Shown: positions 9,993 through 21,738, numbered from the stretch's first letter. The stretch is 64,000 nt of DNA from Symbiodinium natans (GCA_905221605.1 CAJNDS010002335.1:149887-213886), one strand, 5' to 3'. Notes: generated by a model not told the origin, from the letters alone. Made by a program: numbers and translations.

Positions 9993-12900
9993 AAGGCCGT
10001 CTACGGGGCCACGCCGAACGGCGCAGCGCCGGCGGACGTGCGACTACCAGCGTTTCTGCACCTGGTGGTGACCCGGGATGGCGAAACCCCGAAGGAGGGT
10101 GCCTCTTCAGGTTAAGTGTTCGTGAGGGCCAGCTCCGGTTCTCAGAGCGATGGAGACAACGTGCACAACGATAACTGTTGAAGGTTGTTGCGGAGAATTT
10201 GCGGACCGCCCTGTGCGCTTTATCCTCGCTAGCCCGTGCGGCTATGGATCTCTGTCCACTGAAATCCTGTACACCCCAACACCCAGAAGACTAGGCCTTA
10301 CATCCGACAACTTCCGAAGGAGTCGCCTTCAGCAAGCTCGGCGGCCGCGGATTCGCGCGCTGAGGGCCGCAAGAAGGTCCACGGACTCGACGGACATTGG
10401 GGTTCCATTCAGGCTTGTCAGTGTCCGACGCTTCAGGGTCCCCAAAAGCGAAGTTCCAACCCATACCCTCATGAGCAGGTGATGCTCATCACCCGTGGGA
10501 CACGGGGCGACGTACAGCCGTTTGTGGCCCTGGCGCGGGGCCTTGCCCTTCACTGCAACTGTGAGGCTGGGAGCATGTGCGGGCTACAGATCCGAAATCC
10601 TAAATCCACCTTAAGGCCTGAACCACCTGAGCACTTTGCTCGACTCCAGCCTGGCTGAAGTGCTCCCGGGCGACTGTACCCTAATGAGGCAACAGTGCCT
10701 TTGTACGGTAGCGATCATAGTCATAGCAATCGTAGTAGCCCTAGTCATATAGCTTTGCCATTGCAACAGTTGCAGTAATAGCAATAGGAATAGTAATCGC
10801 CATAGTCATAGTACGAGTCTGAGTCGCCTTCGACGCACTGGTTGCATTGTCAAGACTTGACTGGGCTTGCATGGTGCTGTAAGACTGTAAGGCTACTGGG
10901 TGTGTATGCAACTTTGAAATCACTTCTTTCAGTCTTATGGGGACTGCATTCGCAGGCCTGTTGTCTTTTGCTTCAGACATCCCAGAGCTGAGATCGGGTC
11001 CAAAACCGTTTCGTCACGAGATCTTCGTGACATACTGATATGTGTAACCATTATTTTTGAGAAAGCACTGATGGTACGGTTGCAGTTTCGTCTCCCTGAG
11101 GCCATGGTAGTGACAGAGCTTCGCTGGAAGGACTTTGTCAAGAAGAACGGCTTAGGCGCCGACGAGGGTCTCGCGGCCGAAGATTCAGTGTATCCTAAAC
11201 TCGACACCTGAACCCGCGCTTCCAGAGTGTCAGCTAGGCGGGTGGCAAAGAGAACCTAAATCCAAATCCCTATCCCTAAGCTCTGGGGCCCTTCGCAGGT
11301 GCTTACCCTGGATCCTTGGCCTCTGAACCCGTCAGCCGCCCAAGCGCTCCTTCCCCTACGCCCCGAATCTCCGAGTTTCAAAGCGTAAACCCCCAAAACC
11401 CCGTAGGTGGCAACAAAATAGCCCTTTTGAGGTGGTGACCTTCCAAGGCGCATCCGCTTCAGACCATCTGGAGGCGGGGCTAAGGGATGTTTATGGAATT
11501 ATGTCGTGTTTGAGTTTGGGACGGCGACGGGACGATGACTAGAGTACTCAAAAAACGCGGGAGGGAGGTGGACAACTGTTGCAAGATCCATCGCAGGGTG
11601 AACTGGCCCGCCTTCAATCAGCCTGGTAAGCGTTTATGTCGTGTGAAAGCGTCTCTGTCTCTCTCTCTCTCTCTCTCCCGCTTTCGCTCTTTCTTCCTTA
11701 CGCATGTTGATTGTTGCTGCCTTGTTGCGTTGACTGCTAAGCCTACACCATGTGGAGTCGAGTGTCCTTCAGCTGGGCTGCTTTGTTGGCAGCTAAACGT
11801 AAAACCTGAACACCTCGAAGCATCCGGAAGCCTTACAAATCCTAAAGCCAGCGCTCCTTAGGGCCGGCAAAAGGAAAAGATGCCCAGCAACTAATGAGCC
11901 GTGCTGCCAGGAGACACGACATTGAAGGTGCAGTCCAGGGGCGCGCGCTTTGCCATTGGCCTGCTTTGGGGACGTTAGGGATTGGTAATTGATGGGTCCA
12001 TCAAGCCTTGACCAGAATTTTTACATAACCCTGGCGATCCAACTGCCCAAGTTGCGGGACTTCAGGGCTGCATCCTGTGTTCTCGGCCCCTCAAGCCTCA
12101 ACATGATTGCTCCACTCCACCTCCCCTACACCGCTCTTATAAAGCATCATAACCCCTCAGCCCAAAACCCTAAACCCTAAGCGGGGAAAAGCCCTCAAGC
12201 AACTTAGAGACACGGAAGCCCAGCCCGGGATCGCTTCCAGCTGAGGCGATGACCTTCGGCCAGCACAGCGACACCTTGCAGGTCTGTCGCCCAGCGAGCC
12301 CTAAAGCCCTGGGAGGGGATGCCTATGAAAAAAGGAAGGATCCAGGGTTTTCGGGGTGTGCAAAAGCCACACTACACTCAGAACCCTTTGCGTTGGGCCT
12401 GAAGGCCTTTGAAGGGTTTGCAGATGTTTGCAGGGTTTTGTGCTGCAGGGAGTCAGGCCTGCGCCTCCCTTGCTCCCCTCCTTCCCCCCGGTTCCCCCCC
12501 CCCCCCCCCCCCCCCCCCTTAAGCTCCCGTGGCCGTAGTTTGCTTGAATTGCAGGGTCGAATCTTGCCCGCGAGTCCGGGGGGGGGGGGATTACCAAAAC
12601 CGGTTCCTGGAAGGCGTTGATGCTCTCACGCAGCGAGGTGGAGTTCTTTTCCAGCGAAGGTCGGGATTGTGGATGTCAGGCTGTCTAGTAGGGAGCTATA
12701 AGGGCCTTCGGGCTGCGCAGACATGGGGAAAAAGGTTGAATGTTTCAGGGTGTTAGGGCCCGGAGTCGAGGTCGTGGTTTCAAAGCCTTTATAAGACTTG
12801 CGGGGTCAGGGTGGTTCGGGAATTTGGATGTCTGCGTGGACTGTAGGTGCTCAGAGGTGGACCCTCAGCCGTAAACCGAAAACCCTAGTCCCTCTGTGTT

Positions 12901-13620
12901 GATTCTTGTGTATTGCTCTGACGCGGAGGCTGCTGCTACTATTGGGCGAAGAAGGACCTTTGCTGTAGCGGCAGGTCCCAATCTGGCCTTGACTGCCTCA
13001 CTGATCTTCGTCGCAGACTTGTCTTGACAGAATGATCGTGTCCGGGCCGTGGCCCCCGATTAGGCACCGCAAAGCCCCAAGCATGAGGAAGAGGTTGAGT
13101 ATGGTTGAAGCTACTGGCCTCTGAGTTGGGATTCCTGCGCAGAGTTCATAACGAACTCCACGCTGTCGGTGTCGTGATGTGTCATGTACTTGAGAAGGAG
13201 CGGCCCGACTTCATCGTCTTCGGCTTCACACTCACCCACATCGCCATGATCATTTCGGAGTCTCTGGGAGCCTTGGGGGGAGAGTTTGGACTCTAAGGTT
13301 TTTTAGAAGCTATTTCAGTTACACTTGTCCTCCCTCTTAATTCCATGGACGCAGTATCGACGCATCAGAGGCATCAGGTGCTGTGCGACTGTGTCACAGG
13401 TCGGGCCAACAAGGGAGGGAGCGAGAGAGGCTGAAGAGTGTAGACCCTGAGAAAAGCAACGAGCACGTGGGAGGGGTGTTCGGATTCAGCGCGCCGAGAA
13501 ATCCCCATCGTCGGCTTCACACTGCAGCCGACGCGGGAGATCGAGCGCCGGGAGTGGAACGTCCGCCGCTCGGCGGAGATGGCACCCAGACCCTTCAGCC
13601 CATACCAAAAAAATCTTTCA
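9993..13620 (+). CDS. GT1-family (sterol 3-beta-glucosyltransferase-like) gene, partial
   Basis: Exon 10479-10560 encodes LITRGTRGDVQPFVALARG, the hallmark N-terminal motif of UDP-glucose:sterol glucosyltransferases. It ends at a GT donor in phase 1 and joins the exon at 11111 (phase 1), TELRWKDFVKKNG, the conserved segment that follows in this family. Exon 13143-13267 encodes KERPDFIVFGFTLTHIAMII plus SESL. A GA donor in phase 1 joins it to 13499, IPIVGFTLQPTREIERREW, matching the 'iPvvgxxLQPT' block. Upstream exons at 9993-10098 (FLHLVVTRDGETPKE) and about 10323-10375 (Ser/Ala-rich linker) fit the N-terminus. The C-terminal nucleotide-binding half with its HGG motif was not found in the window. 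The family attaches glucose to membrane sterols. Intervening exons between 11160 and 13143 are unresolved; one candidate near 12245-12284 reads AEAMTFGQHSDTLQ. Confidence 0.6.
10685..10830. repeat. Cryptically simple ATAGTC/ATAGCAAT tract in an intron
   Basis: About 145 bp of three-base-register repeats (ATAGTCATAGCAATCGTAG and similar words), AT-richer than the flanks, within the GT1 gene's large intron. Minus-strand ORFs over it are repeat translations. Confidence 0.5.
11656..11680 (-). repeat. (CT)n microsatellite
   Basis: About 25 bp of CT repeat inside the GT1 gene region; its purine strand is -, unlike most purine tracts in the window. Confidence 0.7.
12494..12518. repeat. Poly-C run of about 25 bases
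   Basis: A homopolymer C tract in an intron of the GT1-like gene. Length is prone to sequencing error. The complementary strand is a potential G-quadruplex. Confidence 0.8.
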
Positions 13621-13881
13621 CTTGCCACAGGGATGAGGTTTCTTGGCCCGGAAAAGCCGGCATCGTTGAAGCGCAACAGCGTAGCTTGACGGATTTCAGT
13701 CTGTCGGTCGTGGGGCACCCATGAACAGACCAGCCCAGACATGCAGGAGGCCAGAACGCCAAAGAAGTGAGCCCCCTACACTTGCTGGTTCCCATTAGGG
13801 AAGGGTATCAGGTAAATACCCCTGTGCGGGATTCATATTATACGCATATAGCACATTCGAGGACCCAATTCCGTACCAAGA

Positions 13882-14043
13882 AAACCCTAAACCCTAAACT
13901 CCTAAACCCTAAACCCTAAACCCTAAACCCTAAACCCTAAACCCTAAACCCTAAACCCTAAACCCTAAACCCTAAACCCTAAACCCTAAACCCTAAACCC
14001 TAAACCCTAAACCCTAAACCCTAAACCCTAAACTCTAAACCCT
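13882..14043. repeat. Interstitial telomere array (CCCTAAA)n
   Basis: About 23 almost perfect heptamers, with one CTCCTAAA and one CTCTAAA variant near the ends. TTTAGGG-type telomeres are reported for dinoflagellates. The array is embedded in ordinary sequence on both sides, so it is not a chromosome end. Confidence 0.9.
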
Positions 14044-15770
14044 AGCAAGCTTCAGGCATGCTTGGGGATGCCCTGGAACCCCTGGCGGCCGCTGTCAACG
14101 GTGTGGAGCTGCCCAGCTGAAGCGGAAGCTTACGGGTTCTTCGTAGGGAGGGAAGTCGGGGCGCGGCTGTTTTATCCCTCAGCAAAGAACTACTTGATTT
14201 AGGGTTTTGGGTTTAGGGCTATTGTTTGCTGAAGAACCCCTCGAAGAAAAACTAGGGCAATATATAGGGATTATCTTTTGTTTTTTTTTTTGTGGGGGGG
14301 GGGGGGGCTTCAGAAAATATAGTCAAAGGGGGATATAGAAGGTGCCCACTTCGAACCAGCAAGAGAAGGATCCGGGGGTCGGCGGGCTGATGTTATGAGT
14401 CCTGGGATGCCCAAGAGAACCCTTCTCCCAGTTTTATGTTTTTTGTCTCTCCGGGGTATGATGCCTGATAAACCCCCCTTTGCAAACTGCGGGCACTTCA
14501 TTCGTAGGTCGCTGGGCAGTCGAGCTTTTAGCGGCCCCCAACCCCAGATCTACAGCAATCTTACATCGCCATCACTCTCCGATACTGTTCGCTTGCTGCT
14601 CTTGCTTGGCCGATTCCGCCACATCGGGCCGCAGAACATGGAAAAGCCCGTCTTGGTAAGGGGCATAGCTGTACGAATCCATTCAACATCTTGAAGGTCT
14701 GCAGGTTCGGGTTTTCTACTTGCGGTATTCTCTTTTCATGTCTTTTCATGATTCAGGGTGATGATACTCAGGGCTTTGGGACAGGGGACGCCAAGACTTC
14801 GTGGCAGCCACTAGCCATGAAGCTGGGTGCTTTGAAACGAGCGTCTGGCTACCTGCTGGCAATGCTGCATGCGGCTTCCACCACGCAGGGCAGCGCAGAC
14901 GGAACCACAACGGGCATGTGGGAGGGGGCGGCGGGGTGCGGGTGGAGGGTGCGGGGACTTCTCGTCTCAACGGTATTTACGCCTTGAACATACCTCACAC
15001 GTTACACACCGGGGTGGATCGCAACCAAAGCTACTACGCGCTCCAGGCCACAGCATTTAGCAGCACAGGAGCAGGCCTCATCGACCTGTACTACAATCAG
15101 GACACTGGTCTTGGACGATTTCTGCAGATGGTCACGAGAATTACTTCTCTGACTGTCTTTTTTGCACCTGGTCTGTATGGGGCCGGGGAAGACCCTGCCC
15201 TTTCCGTATCTCCATGGTACCTGTCCTCCCGTGATAGCACGACGACCACGACAATCATCGCCGTGTCTTCGGGGACGTCCAAGACTTCACTTGAGTGCCT
15301 GGCGCCCCTCGTCTCGCTTCTCCGGGAGCTTGTTGCCGACAGCTCCACTGACAGCTCTGAAAGCTCCACTGAAAGCTCTCCACTGATCCAGCGCCTCTCG
15401 TGAACTTAACGAGCCTGAAGGGCCCGAAAGCTTGTCGAGCTCTGCATCCAAAACCTGGCCATGTGATCGTAAAGCCTCGACATCCTTAACCCCCTTAACC
15501 CTCCAGAACCGCCCCCAAAAAAACAGTTGTCCATCCGGGCAGAGTCAATGGTGGTAGGGGGTCGCCGTAGCGGTGGGCGTTGGTGCCTCTGGCGGCTCGT
15601 GAGGGCTTGCAACTTGAGGCTTGAGGGTCAGTGCGATTTAGCTTCGGCTGAAGGCTTTGAACCCTCAAGTCGCACTCTTCTACGCCACCGTCGGGTCTTC
15701 CTTTCTGACCACAACACCAAACGATGTCAAAACCTGAAGCCCCGAACCCCGGATCCTAACGCAAAGTGGC
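14044..15770. other. Unassigned; two weak exon-like segments
   Basis: MKLGALKRASGYLLAMLHAA at 14817 and GVDRNQSYYALQATAFSS near 15010 look coding-like, and a 200-codon frame spans 14801-15403. No domain is recognised and no splice join could be confirmed. Poly-T and poly-G runs lie at 14280-14306. Confidence 0.25.
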
Positions 15771-15850
15771 CAAGACCCCTAAAGGCCCTAAGGCCCTAAA
15801 GCCCTAAAGCCCTAAAGCCCTAAAGCCCTAAAGCCCTAAAACCCTAAAAA
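15771..15850. repeat. (CCCTAAAG)n telomere-like variant array
   Basis: Seven or eight copies of an octamer variant (CCCTAAAG, with CCCTAAGG at the left edge), a third telomere-derived register in this window. Confidence 0.8.
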
Positions 15851-16060
15851 GGTTCCAAGCCTTCCTCCAGCAAGCCATGGAGCGGATTCCCTCGCCCAAC
15901 ACGCTGTGCCCCGTTGGCAGAACATTTCTGCGCGTTAGAGGAACGAACTTTGGGAACTTCGGGAACACTTTTCGAGGATTTTTCGTGCGTTGGACGTTTA
16001 CTTGAGGCTCTGCCTCCATCGCCTAGCGGCAGGACATTGAGCCTCAAGCCCGAGCGCAAG

Positions 16061-16188
16061 GGGGCAACCTCGCCCAGGAACTCCCTCCGCATTTCGCGCG
16101 GGCTCCTGCCGTGCCCAGCCCCGTGGCGCAGTTCGGAGTGCACATGGTGCATTTGGAAACCCCCGCTTCGGAACTCGAAGCCTCATGG
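16061..16188 (+). CDS. Exon resembling the C-terminal end of a parvulin-type PPIase
   Basis: After an AAG acceptor the frame encodes GGNLAQELPPHF, then AVPSPVAQFGVHMVHLETP, ending before a GTAACG donor. Parvulin (PpiC) domains close with a pattern like 'GGdLg...spVxtxfGxHixkvxxr', which this segment resembles. The match is short and lacks the upstream active-site region, so it could be chance. If correct, the protein would catalyse peptidyl-prolyl isomerisation. Confidence 0.25.
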
Positions 16189-16353
16189 GTAACGGGAACT
16201 CTTGCGGCCTGAACCTGAACTCCCCAAGCTACCCATCCACAAAGACCGTGTGCAAGCGCACTGCTCAGCGGGGGGGGGGGAGGGGGCAACGCCAGAAACA
16301 TCCTCAAACAACCCTTGAAACCCCAGATGCCCACTCCTAAGTTGAACTTTCAG

Positions 16354-16779
16354 GCTGACATTGACACGGAGGACCGGCAAACTGCAGAGCTTCTGCGCCA
16401 GAATATCTGCAAGGTCATGGGCGCAAAAGACATGCCTTCCAGTGACAGTGGCCGAGACAGCCATGTGCCCTGTAGGTGGTGCCCATCAGCAGTGAGCTCC
16501 TGCCGGACCAGGCGTTTGCGGCCGCCCCTTCCGTTTTTGGGCACTTTGCCCCCTCACCCCTCACCCTCCCTGGCACCGCCACGCAGCAGGCGGTCGATGG
16601 AATGAAGCTCACGGACTTCATCTTCTTGTGCCTGGGGCGATGCGGAAGAACAAACATTTGTGCATTGTTGCTTCGTGGAGTTTTGGGCTGACCCTGAACC
16701 ATTTCTGTGTCTCAGCAGAGGCACGAGAATCCCACGCAAGGCGCGAAGGAACTCCTGCGTGGCACGGCCGAGATGGAGG
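16354..16779 (+). CDS. Spliced gene fragment of unknown function (three exons)
   Basis: The exon from 16354 encodes ADIDTEDRQTAELLRQNICK and stops at a GT donor after TGCAAG. The exon from 16476, after CCTGTAG, encodes VVPISSELLPDQAFAAAPSV and onward. Exon 16719-16779 encodes RHENPTQGAKELLRGTAEME and ends at a GTGAGG donor in phase 1. The order, + strand and splice consensus are consistent with one gene, possibly continuing from the parvulin-like exon at 16061. No family is recognised. Confidence 0.35.
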
Positions 16780-17196
16780 GTGAGGGTGGGGGTGGGAGGC
16801 CTGCCGGGCCCCTTGAGGCTACCCAACCTCCGAAAATGATAGCAGGTCCATCGGTTTCAGGGCTTGGGGTAACCAACTCAAGGGTGCGTGGTTCCCGGAC
16901 CCTTAATTGAAGTTTAGTAGAATTCAGAAGTATGCCCCAAGCTGCCTCGAGGCGAAGTTGAGCAGTTCATTGAGCGGCTCGGGTGGCATTGGAGGGGTCG
17001 TTTGAATTTAACTTCCGATGCCTTTCAGGGGTGTGCTCGAGACATTGTTCTGTGGCTTTGGGGGCTTGCGGCTGAAGTTCAGTGCATTGGATGTGGAGCC
17101 AAGGAAAAACAAGAAAGCGGGAAAAGCTGTTGTTGCCATGACCTTCTCTTCCATGCCAGTTGGGAGACTTTGGCATGGCAGAGAGCACGAGATGCG

Positions 17197-17461
17197 AGCG
17201 AGCGAGCGAGAGAGAGAGAGAGAGAGAGAGGGGGGGACTCCTAAGTGCAGAGGAGAAGAAGAAGAAGAAGAAGAAGAAGAAGAAGAAGAAGAAGAAGAAG
17301 AAGAAGAAGAAGAAGAAGAAGAAGAAGAAGAAGAAGAAGAAAAAGAAGAAGAAGAAGAAGAAGAAGAAGAAGAAGAAGAAGAAGAAGAAGAAGAAGAAGA
17401 AGAAGAAGAAGAAGAAGAAGAAGAAGAAGAAGAAGAAGAAGAAGAAGAAGAAGAAGAAGAG
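17197..17461 (+). repeat. (GA)n followed by about 208 bp of (GAA)n
   Basis: (GA)n lies at about 17209-17233. It is followed by about 69 GAA/AGA triplets at 17254-17461, interrupted once by an A substitution near 17341. Very long poly-Lys/Glu/Arg (+) and poly-Phe/Ser (-) ORFs across it are artefacts. Confidence 0.95.
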
Positions 17462-17699
17462 AGAGATGGGTGGGCCGACAAGTAAGACACGCAGGGAACT
17501 GGTGCGGTGAAAGGCCGAGCAGAGGTCGAAAATAGACAGGCCCTGCTCAGGTGGCGCTGCTATGGCGAAAAGGGCCATTAGGCGAGCGGAAGTTCTGAGG
17601 TGACGCGGGATCGGGGCGCGCAGTCTGCGCGGAGGGTTCCCCTCCAAGCCCCAAAGAGAAAGAAAGAGAACCACTCCGAAAGGAGGAAATTGGACGAGC

Positions 17700-18192
17700 G
17701 TGACAACCCTGATGGAGGAGGACCACAACGCAAAAACAAGCAACAACGACCAAGAAGAAGTACGACACGAAGATGAAACAACAGGTACCACGCAACAACT
17801 TGGGGAGGCTACTCAAGTGGACGAAGCCGATAGCAGCATGGAGGACCAGCACTACAACGACATGGAGTCGGAGGCCGCCGAGACCAACACGAACACGACC
17901 GGGGACACCATGGAAAGAGGGAGCGGGCCATCAAAAACACAGCCGCCGACCAAAAGAAGACGGACCAGTCAACAGCAGAACAGGGAAGCCGAAAACTACT
18001 CCGACCTCGTCGACCAGACCGACCTCCCCCACACCATGATCGATGACGTCCACAACAACGAGAAGACCAACTACCAGCCTGGGCAGCAGGACAGTGGGGC
18101 GCAGTGGTGTCGAGGGCCTTGCTTTCACCGTGAGACAGACCGGCGGGCCAGCGTGGCCGGGGCCTTCCCTCACGGGGGGCCTCTTCGGAGAG

Positions 18193-18235
<43 letters not shown>

Positions 18236-18260
18236 AGAATTTAGCGTTCAGGGGTTGGTT
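17700..18260 (+). CDS. Acidic, low-complexity ORF of unknown function
   Basis: A 187-codon open frame, first ATG at 17712, rich in Glu, Asp, Thr, Asn and Gln, with a basic patch KRRRTSQQQ. Its last third runs through a hairpin and a (GA)n tract and is not credible as protein. The composition resembles disordered ORF1/gag-type or regulatory proteins, but no zinc knuckle or other motif is present. It sits between two purine microsatellites and could be part of a dispersed element. Confidence 0.25.
18155..18235 (+). repeat. GC hairpin plus (GA)n
   Basis: A GGCCTTCC / GGGGGGCC stem (18161-18181, with G-T pairs) is followed within about 10 bp by a GA tract at about 18191-18233. This is the same arrangement as at 3293 and 20095. 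Confidence 0.7.
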
Positions 18261-19149
18261 TAGGGTTTTCCTTTGTGGTGAACGTTGTTCACAGCTCTTT
18301 GGCGTGTTTGGGCAGACCCCCGGCCCAATGTGAAAACGGAAGCCCCTAAACAAGTGCCCGTGTAATCATGTCCTGGGAACACCCAGGAAGCGGAAAATGC
18401 TTCAGATCGCAGCTGCCTGGCATGATTCACTGAAGGGTTGTAGAAAAAAGGGATTCCCAGGTCGGGCTGCAGGATTGTGGGCTAGCATTGGCGAACTGCA
18501 CCCGCTGGAGTGAGGATTGTCTAGAAGTCTAGGGTTTAGGGATGCTGGCGACATTCTTTCTTCAGGCTGGTGCCCCTTGGTGATTCGGTTTTGGGCTTAG
18601 TGAAGTGAGGCCGTGAGCTTTTGCGGTGGCCCATTTCTATCTTTGCATTGTCGTGTGGCTTGCTGTGGAGGTGCGTGGTGCAGCCTCCCTATGGCTGTGC
18701 ACTGTACCACCGTACACCTCCACCTCCCCCCCGCAATCTCAACTCCACGAGCTGTCGCCTGAACCCTACATCCAAAGCCCTAAACCATGAGATCCATGGT
18801 GCCTTCTCGGGCACCGTAAGCAAGGGCCCGTACAATGCCAGGCAAGGCAGCCGATGTTCTGGCAACATCCGGCATGCCAGATCTGCGTCGCGTCAGATGT
18901 CTAATTTCGGGGTCCGAATTATTACTCGAAGTATTCCCTTATGGCCCCTTTGAAAGTATACTACAATGACCCCCCAGAACCTTGTTCTTATTATTCAGGC
19001 CCCGATAGTAGGTATCCCCCAAAAGGGGCCGCAATTGAGACCTGCCAGAGGCGGAGCTGGTGCGGCAAGAGGTCGCCTGCATCGTCCTCGCAGCTGGGCA
19101 GCCGGAGGCCGCAAAAGCATGCTGCGGGATGTTCTATCAGAACACTTTC
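18236..19149. other. No gene recognised
   Basis: Ordinary-composition DNA with TTTAGGG-like words. Several 60-110-codon frames occur on both strands, none with recognisable protein features. Confidence 0.35.
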
Positions 19150-19800
19150 AGAATGCAGCAGTATAGCAATAGAATTGTTAGAATGCGCACGTAAACGTAC
19201 AAAAGTACAGCAGTTCATATGAACTTGTATAATCGTACAACCATAAAATAGAATTGCATGATATGGAGATACGAATAAATGAGTAGTACTCTAATATACG
19301 TGTTTTGTAACACTTTTAAGAACATGATACTATAATAATCATAATATGTTAGTCACACAATGATATAAGGATATAGCAGCATCACATGATCATAATACAA
19401 TATGATAATCGTGTAAAAATCTAATCATAGAAAATGACTGTAATTTAATCATACAGTAGTATAGTCAGATCAAAATATATGAGAACATAGCATATTAATA
19501 TACATAAAAACACACAGAAACACAATAACACAGCAATATGATCATAAAAAATCATACGGGAATATAATCATACAATCGAAGAGCAATGCAATCATAGAAT
19601 CATATACAAATGACATTATGTAATAATGTGATGATTATAGTCGAAACTATAAAACTGTTGTACTACAATACTCTCGCAATGCGATAATACTAGAATGCTA
19701 TCGTAATGGAATAGTACAGTGGTATGCTGATATAGTAAAGTCAAATAATCTAAGAAAGCAATCGGATAATCTAATAATCTAGGAATCGAGTAGTCCGAGA
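19150..19800. repeat. AT-rich island of drifting ATCATA/AATCATA words
   Basis: About 650 bp of strongly AT-rich DNA with repeated AATCATA, ATAGCA and CATAATA motifs and no credible coding potential. The transition from the GC-rich flank is sharp. Confidence 0.65.
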
Positions 19801-19827
19801 AGAAGAAGAAGACAGATACATAGATAG

Positions 19828-19876
<49 letters not shown>
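19801..19876 (+). repeat. (GATA)n-(GA)n compound microsatellite
   Basis: A short GAA run, then (GATA)n at about 19818-19847, then (GA)n to 19876. The purine strand is +. Confidence 0.85.
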
Positions 19877-19878
<2 letters not shown>

Positions 19879-20094
19879 CTGCACCCGAACCCCTACCCAA
19901 CTGGCAGCCGAACTGACATAGTGAACAGTGGGGGATGTTGTGGCATAACGTCTTTGGTTTTTACATACCTGACCGGTCTCGCACCACGTCAGAACCCCGA
20001 CCCAACTCGGCCAACGAGCCGACACCTTGAGGGCCCCTCCATGAAGACCATGGAGGAGGCATCACAGTCACAGACAACACCGTGGATCGTGCAC

Positions 20095-20149
20095 GCCCTT
20101 CGGGGCAGCTCCCTTTCGGGGGGCTTAGCGTGTGGGAAAGAGAGGGAGG

Positions 20150-20220
<71 letters not shown>

Positions 20221-20245
20221 GGAGAGAGAGAGAGAGAGAGAGAAT
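20095..20245 (+). repeat. Twin hairpins plus (GA)n-(GACA)n-(GA)n
   Basis: Two stems, GCCC/GGGC at 20095-20106 and AGCTCCC/GGGGGCT at 20107-20125, precede (GA)n at about 20149-20173, about eleven GACA units at 20174-20219, and (GA)n at about 20222-20243. The last three blocks form a mirror-symmetric composite. Confidence 0.8.
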
Positions 20246-21738
20246 CAAGGCCCCATGAAAGCATGAGAGAAAGACAGAGAGAAAGCATTAAGAGAAGGAA
20301 CCACCTCCGGAAGGAGAAGCTGTCCAACAATGAGACGGAACAAGTCGAGTTTGGAACTCAGTCTATGTGAGAAACTATGTGAGAAAGCAATTCTGTGTAG
20401 GCTTGCAGGGTCGTCATGCTTTCACGGAAGCAGGTGCCCCTGGCTGAATCTCCACGCCTGAGAGAATCGTGTTCGAGCCTAGGCCCTACGTACGCTCGAA
20501 ACATGTCTCGGGCCGGCCCCCATGACATCCTTGAGGCATTGTTAAGCCGTTTGGTAAATCCTGCTGTCCTTACGTTTCATGGTTGGAGGTTTCGACCCGA
20601 GGCTTCAAAATACGATATGTGGCATAGGGAGTGACCGCTTGAGGATCGTCTATCCTTAGCCCCGGGGGGAAGCAGAAAGAACCCTTACCCCTGCAACTGG
20701 AAGCTAGATTTTGAGTACGCGTGGAACTTGCGGAGGCTGCCAAGGGGGAGCCATGGGTCTTTCGGCTATTGCAGATCATCCCCCTCGCCCTCGCTCCCCA
20801 TTTTCTCTGAGGCAGGCGGAGAAAGACGGCATGCTCCTGGGAGCTGAAGAGGGCTCATACCCCCAAGCCGCTTCAAGGGGGGTTTAAGGTAGAGGATCCC
20901 TTGTTTTGGTCAGGGTTCAAGTAGGGCCCGGGCATGTCAAAATCCCAGTGGTTCCAAAAAGAAGGATCAGGTGTTGTGATGGCCAACATTCGTTGATCCA
21001 ACCTTTCATCGTAGTGCACACGATTGGAAGGTCCACGGCAAATGTTCCACCTTGTTTCCATGTCACGAACCGAAGCCGCCAGCACATGCTTCCACAGCCT
21101 ACTTGATGGGGACTGTTGGAATTTACGTGTGTCCTCTGCAGCCGAAGTACTCCGGCCATAGGCTGTATGCTCTAGGCCCTAAGCCCCTAGACGCTGCGCC
21201 CTAAAGCTCAAGCCCACAAACGGCAAGCCCCCCCAACGGAGATGTGGAAGGGTGCCATGAGCAAAAGGGCTCTGAGGATGTCAGGCCTTGAGAGGATTTA
21301 GGGCTGCTCTTGAGGTTGATGGTCCTCGATGGCCCGGTGCCCTTCAGCGACCTCTTCCCAAAGGCCGGTAGACCCGAAACCAGGATTTCTCGATTGTCAT
21401 GGGAATCTAGTAGAGGTAGAAACATTTTCAAGCCCGGACCATCGACGGTCTTATGGTCAGGCTTGACGGCACTTGGAGAGCCGAAAGATGTAGAGTGGAC
21501 AGCGGCGCACAACACCTCAGGGTCCTTAGCAACTGCTCCCTTTACTAGGAAGTAGCATGTTGGCCAGATGCGCCGAAGTTCGCGAGGCGTCCTGCCCCCC
21601 TCTCTCGCCGCGCTTCACCAGGTGGATGCCGCAATCCTCCACGGTGGCCTCGGGGCGGCTTGCCGGTGGTTCGTAAGGCTATGGAGCTTACAGCCAGGAA
21701 GCCTTGCAGGGCTTCGGGGCTTTTAGGGTGAATCTCTT
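20246..21738. other. No gene recognised
   Basis: Mixed DNA without clear exons. A frame near 20416-20634 is open for 72 codons and ends in a Trp/Tyr-containing segment, but has no family match or splice support. Confidence 0.3.

Noticed and set aside
14801-15403. 200-codon ORF
   Set aside because: Only short parts look coding-like; the Ser/Thr-rich end resembles low-complexity drift.
16967-17791. 274-codon minus-strand ORF with poly-Phe and related poly-Ser/Glu/Lys ORFs
   Set aside because: Entirely a translation of the (GAA)n and (GA)n tracts in all frames.
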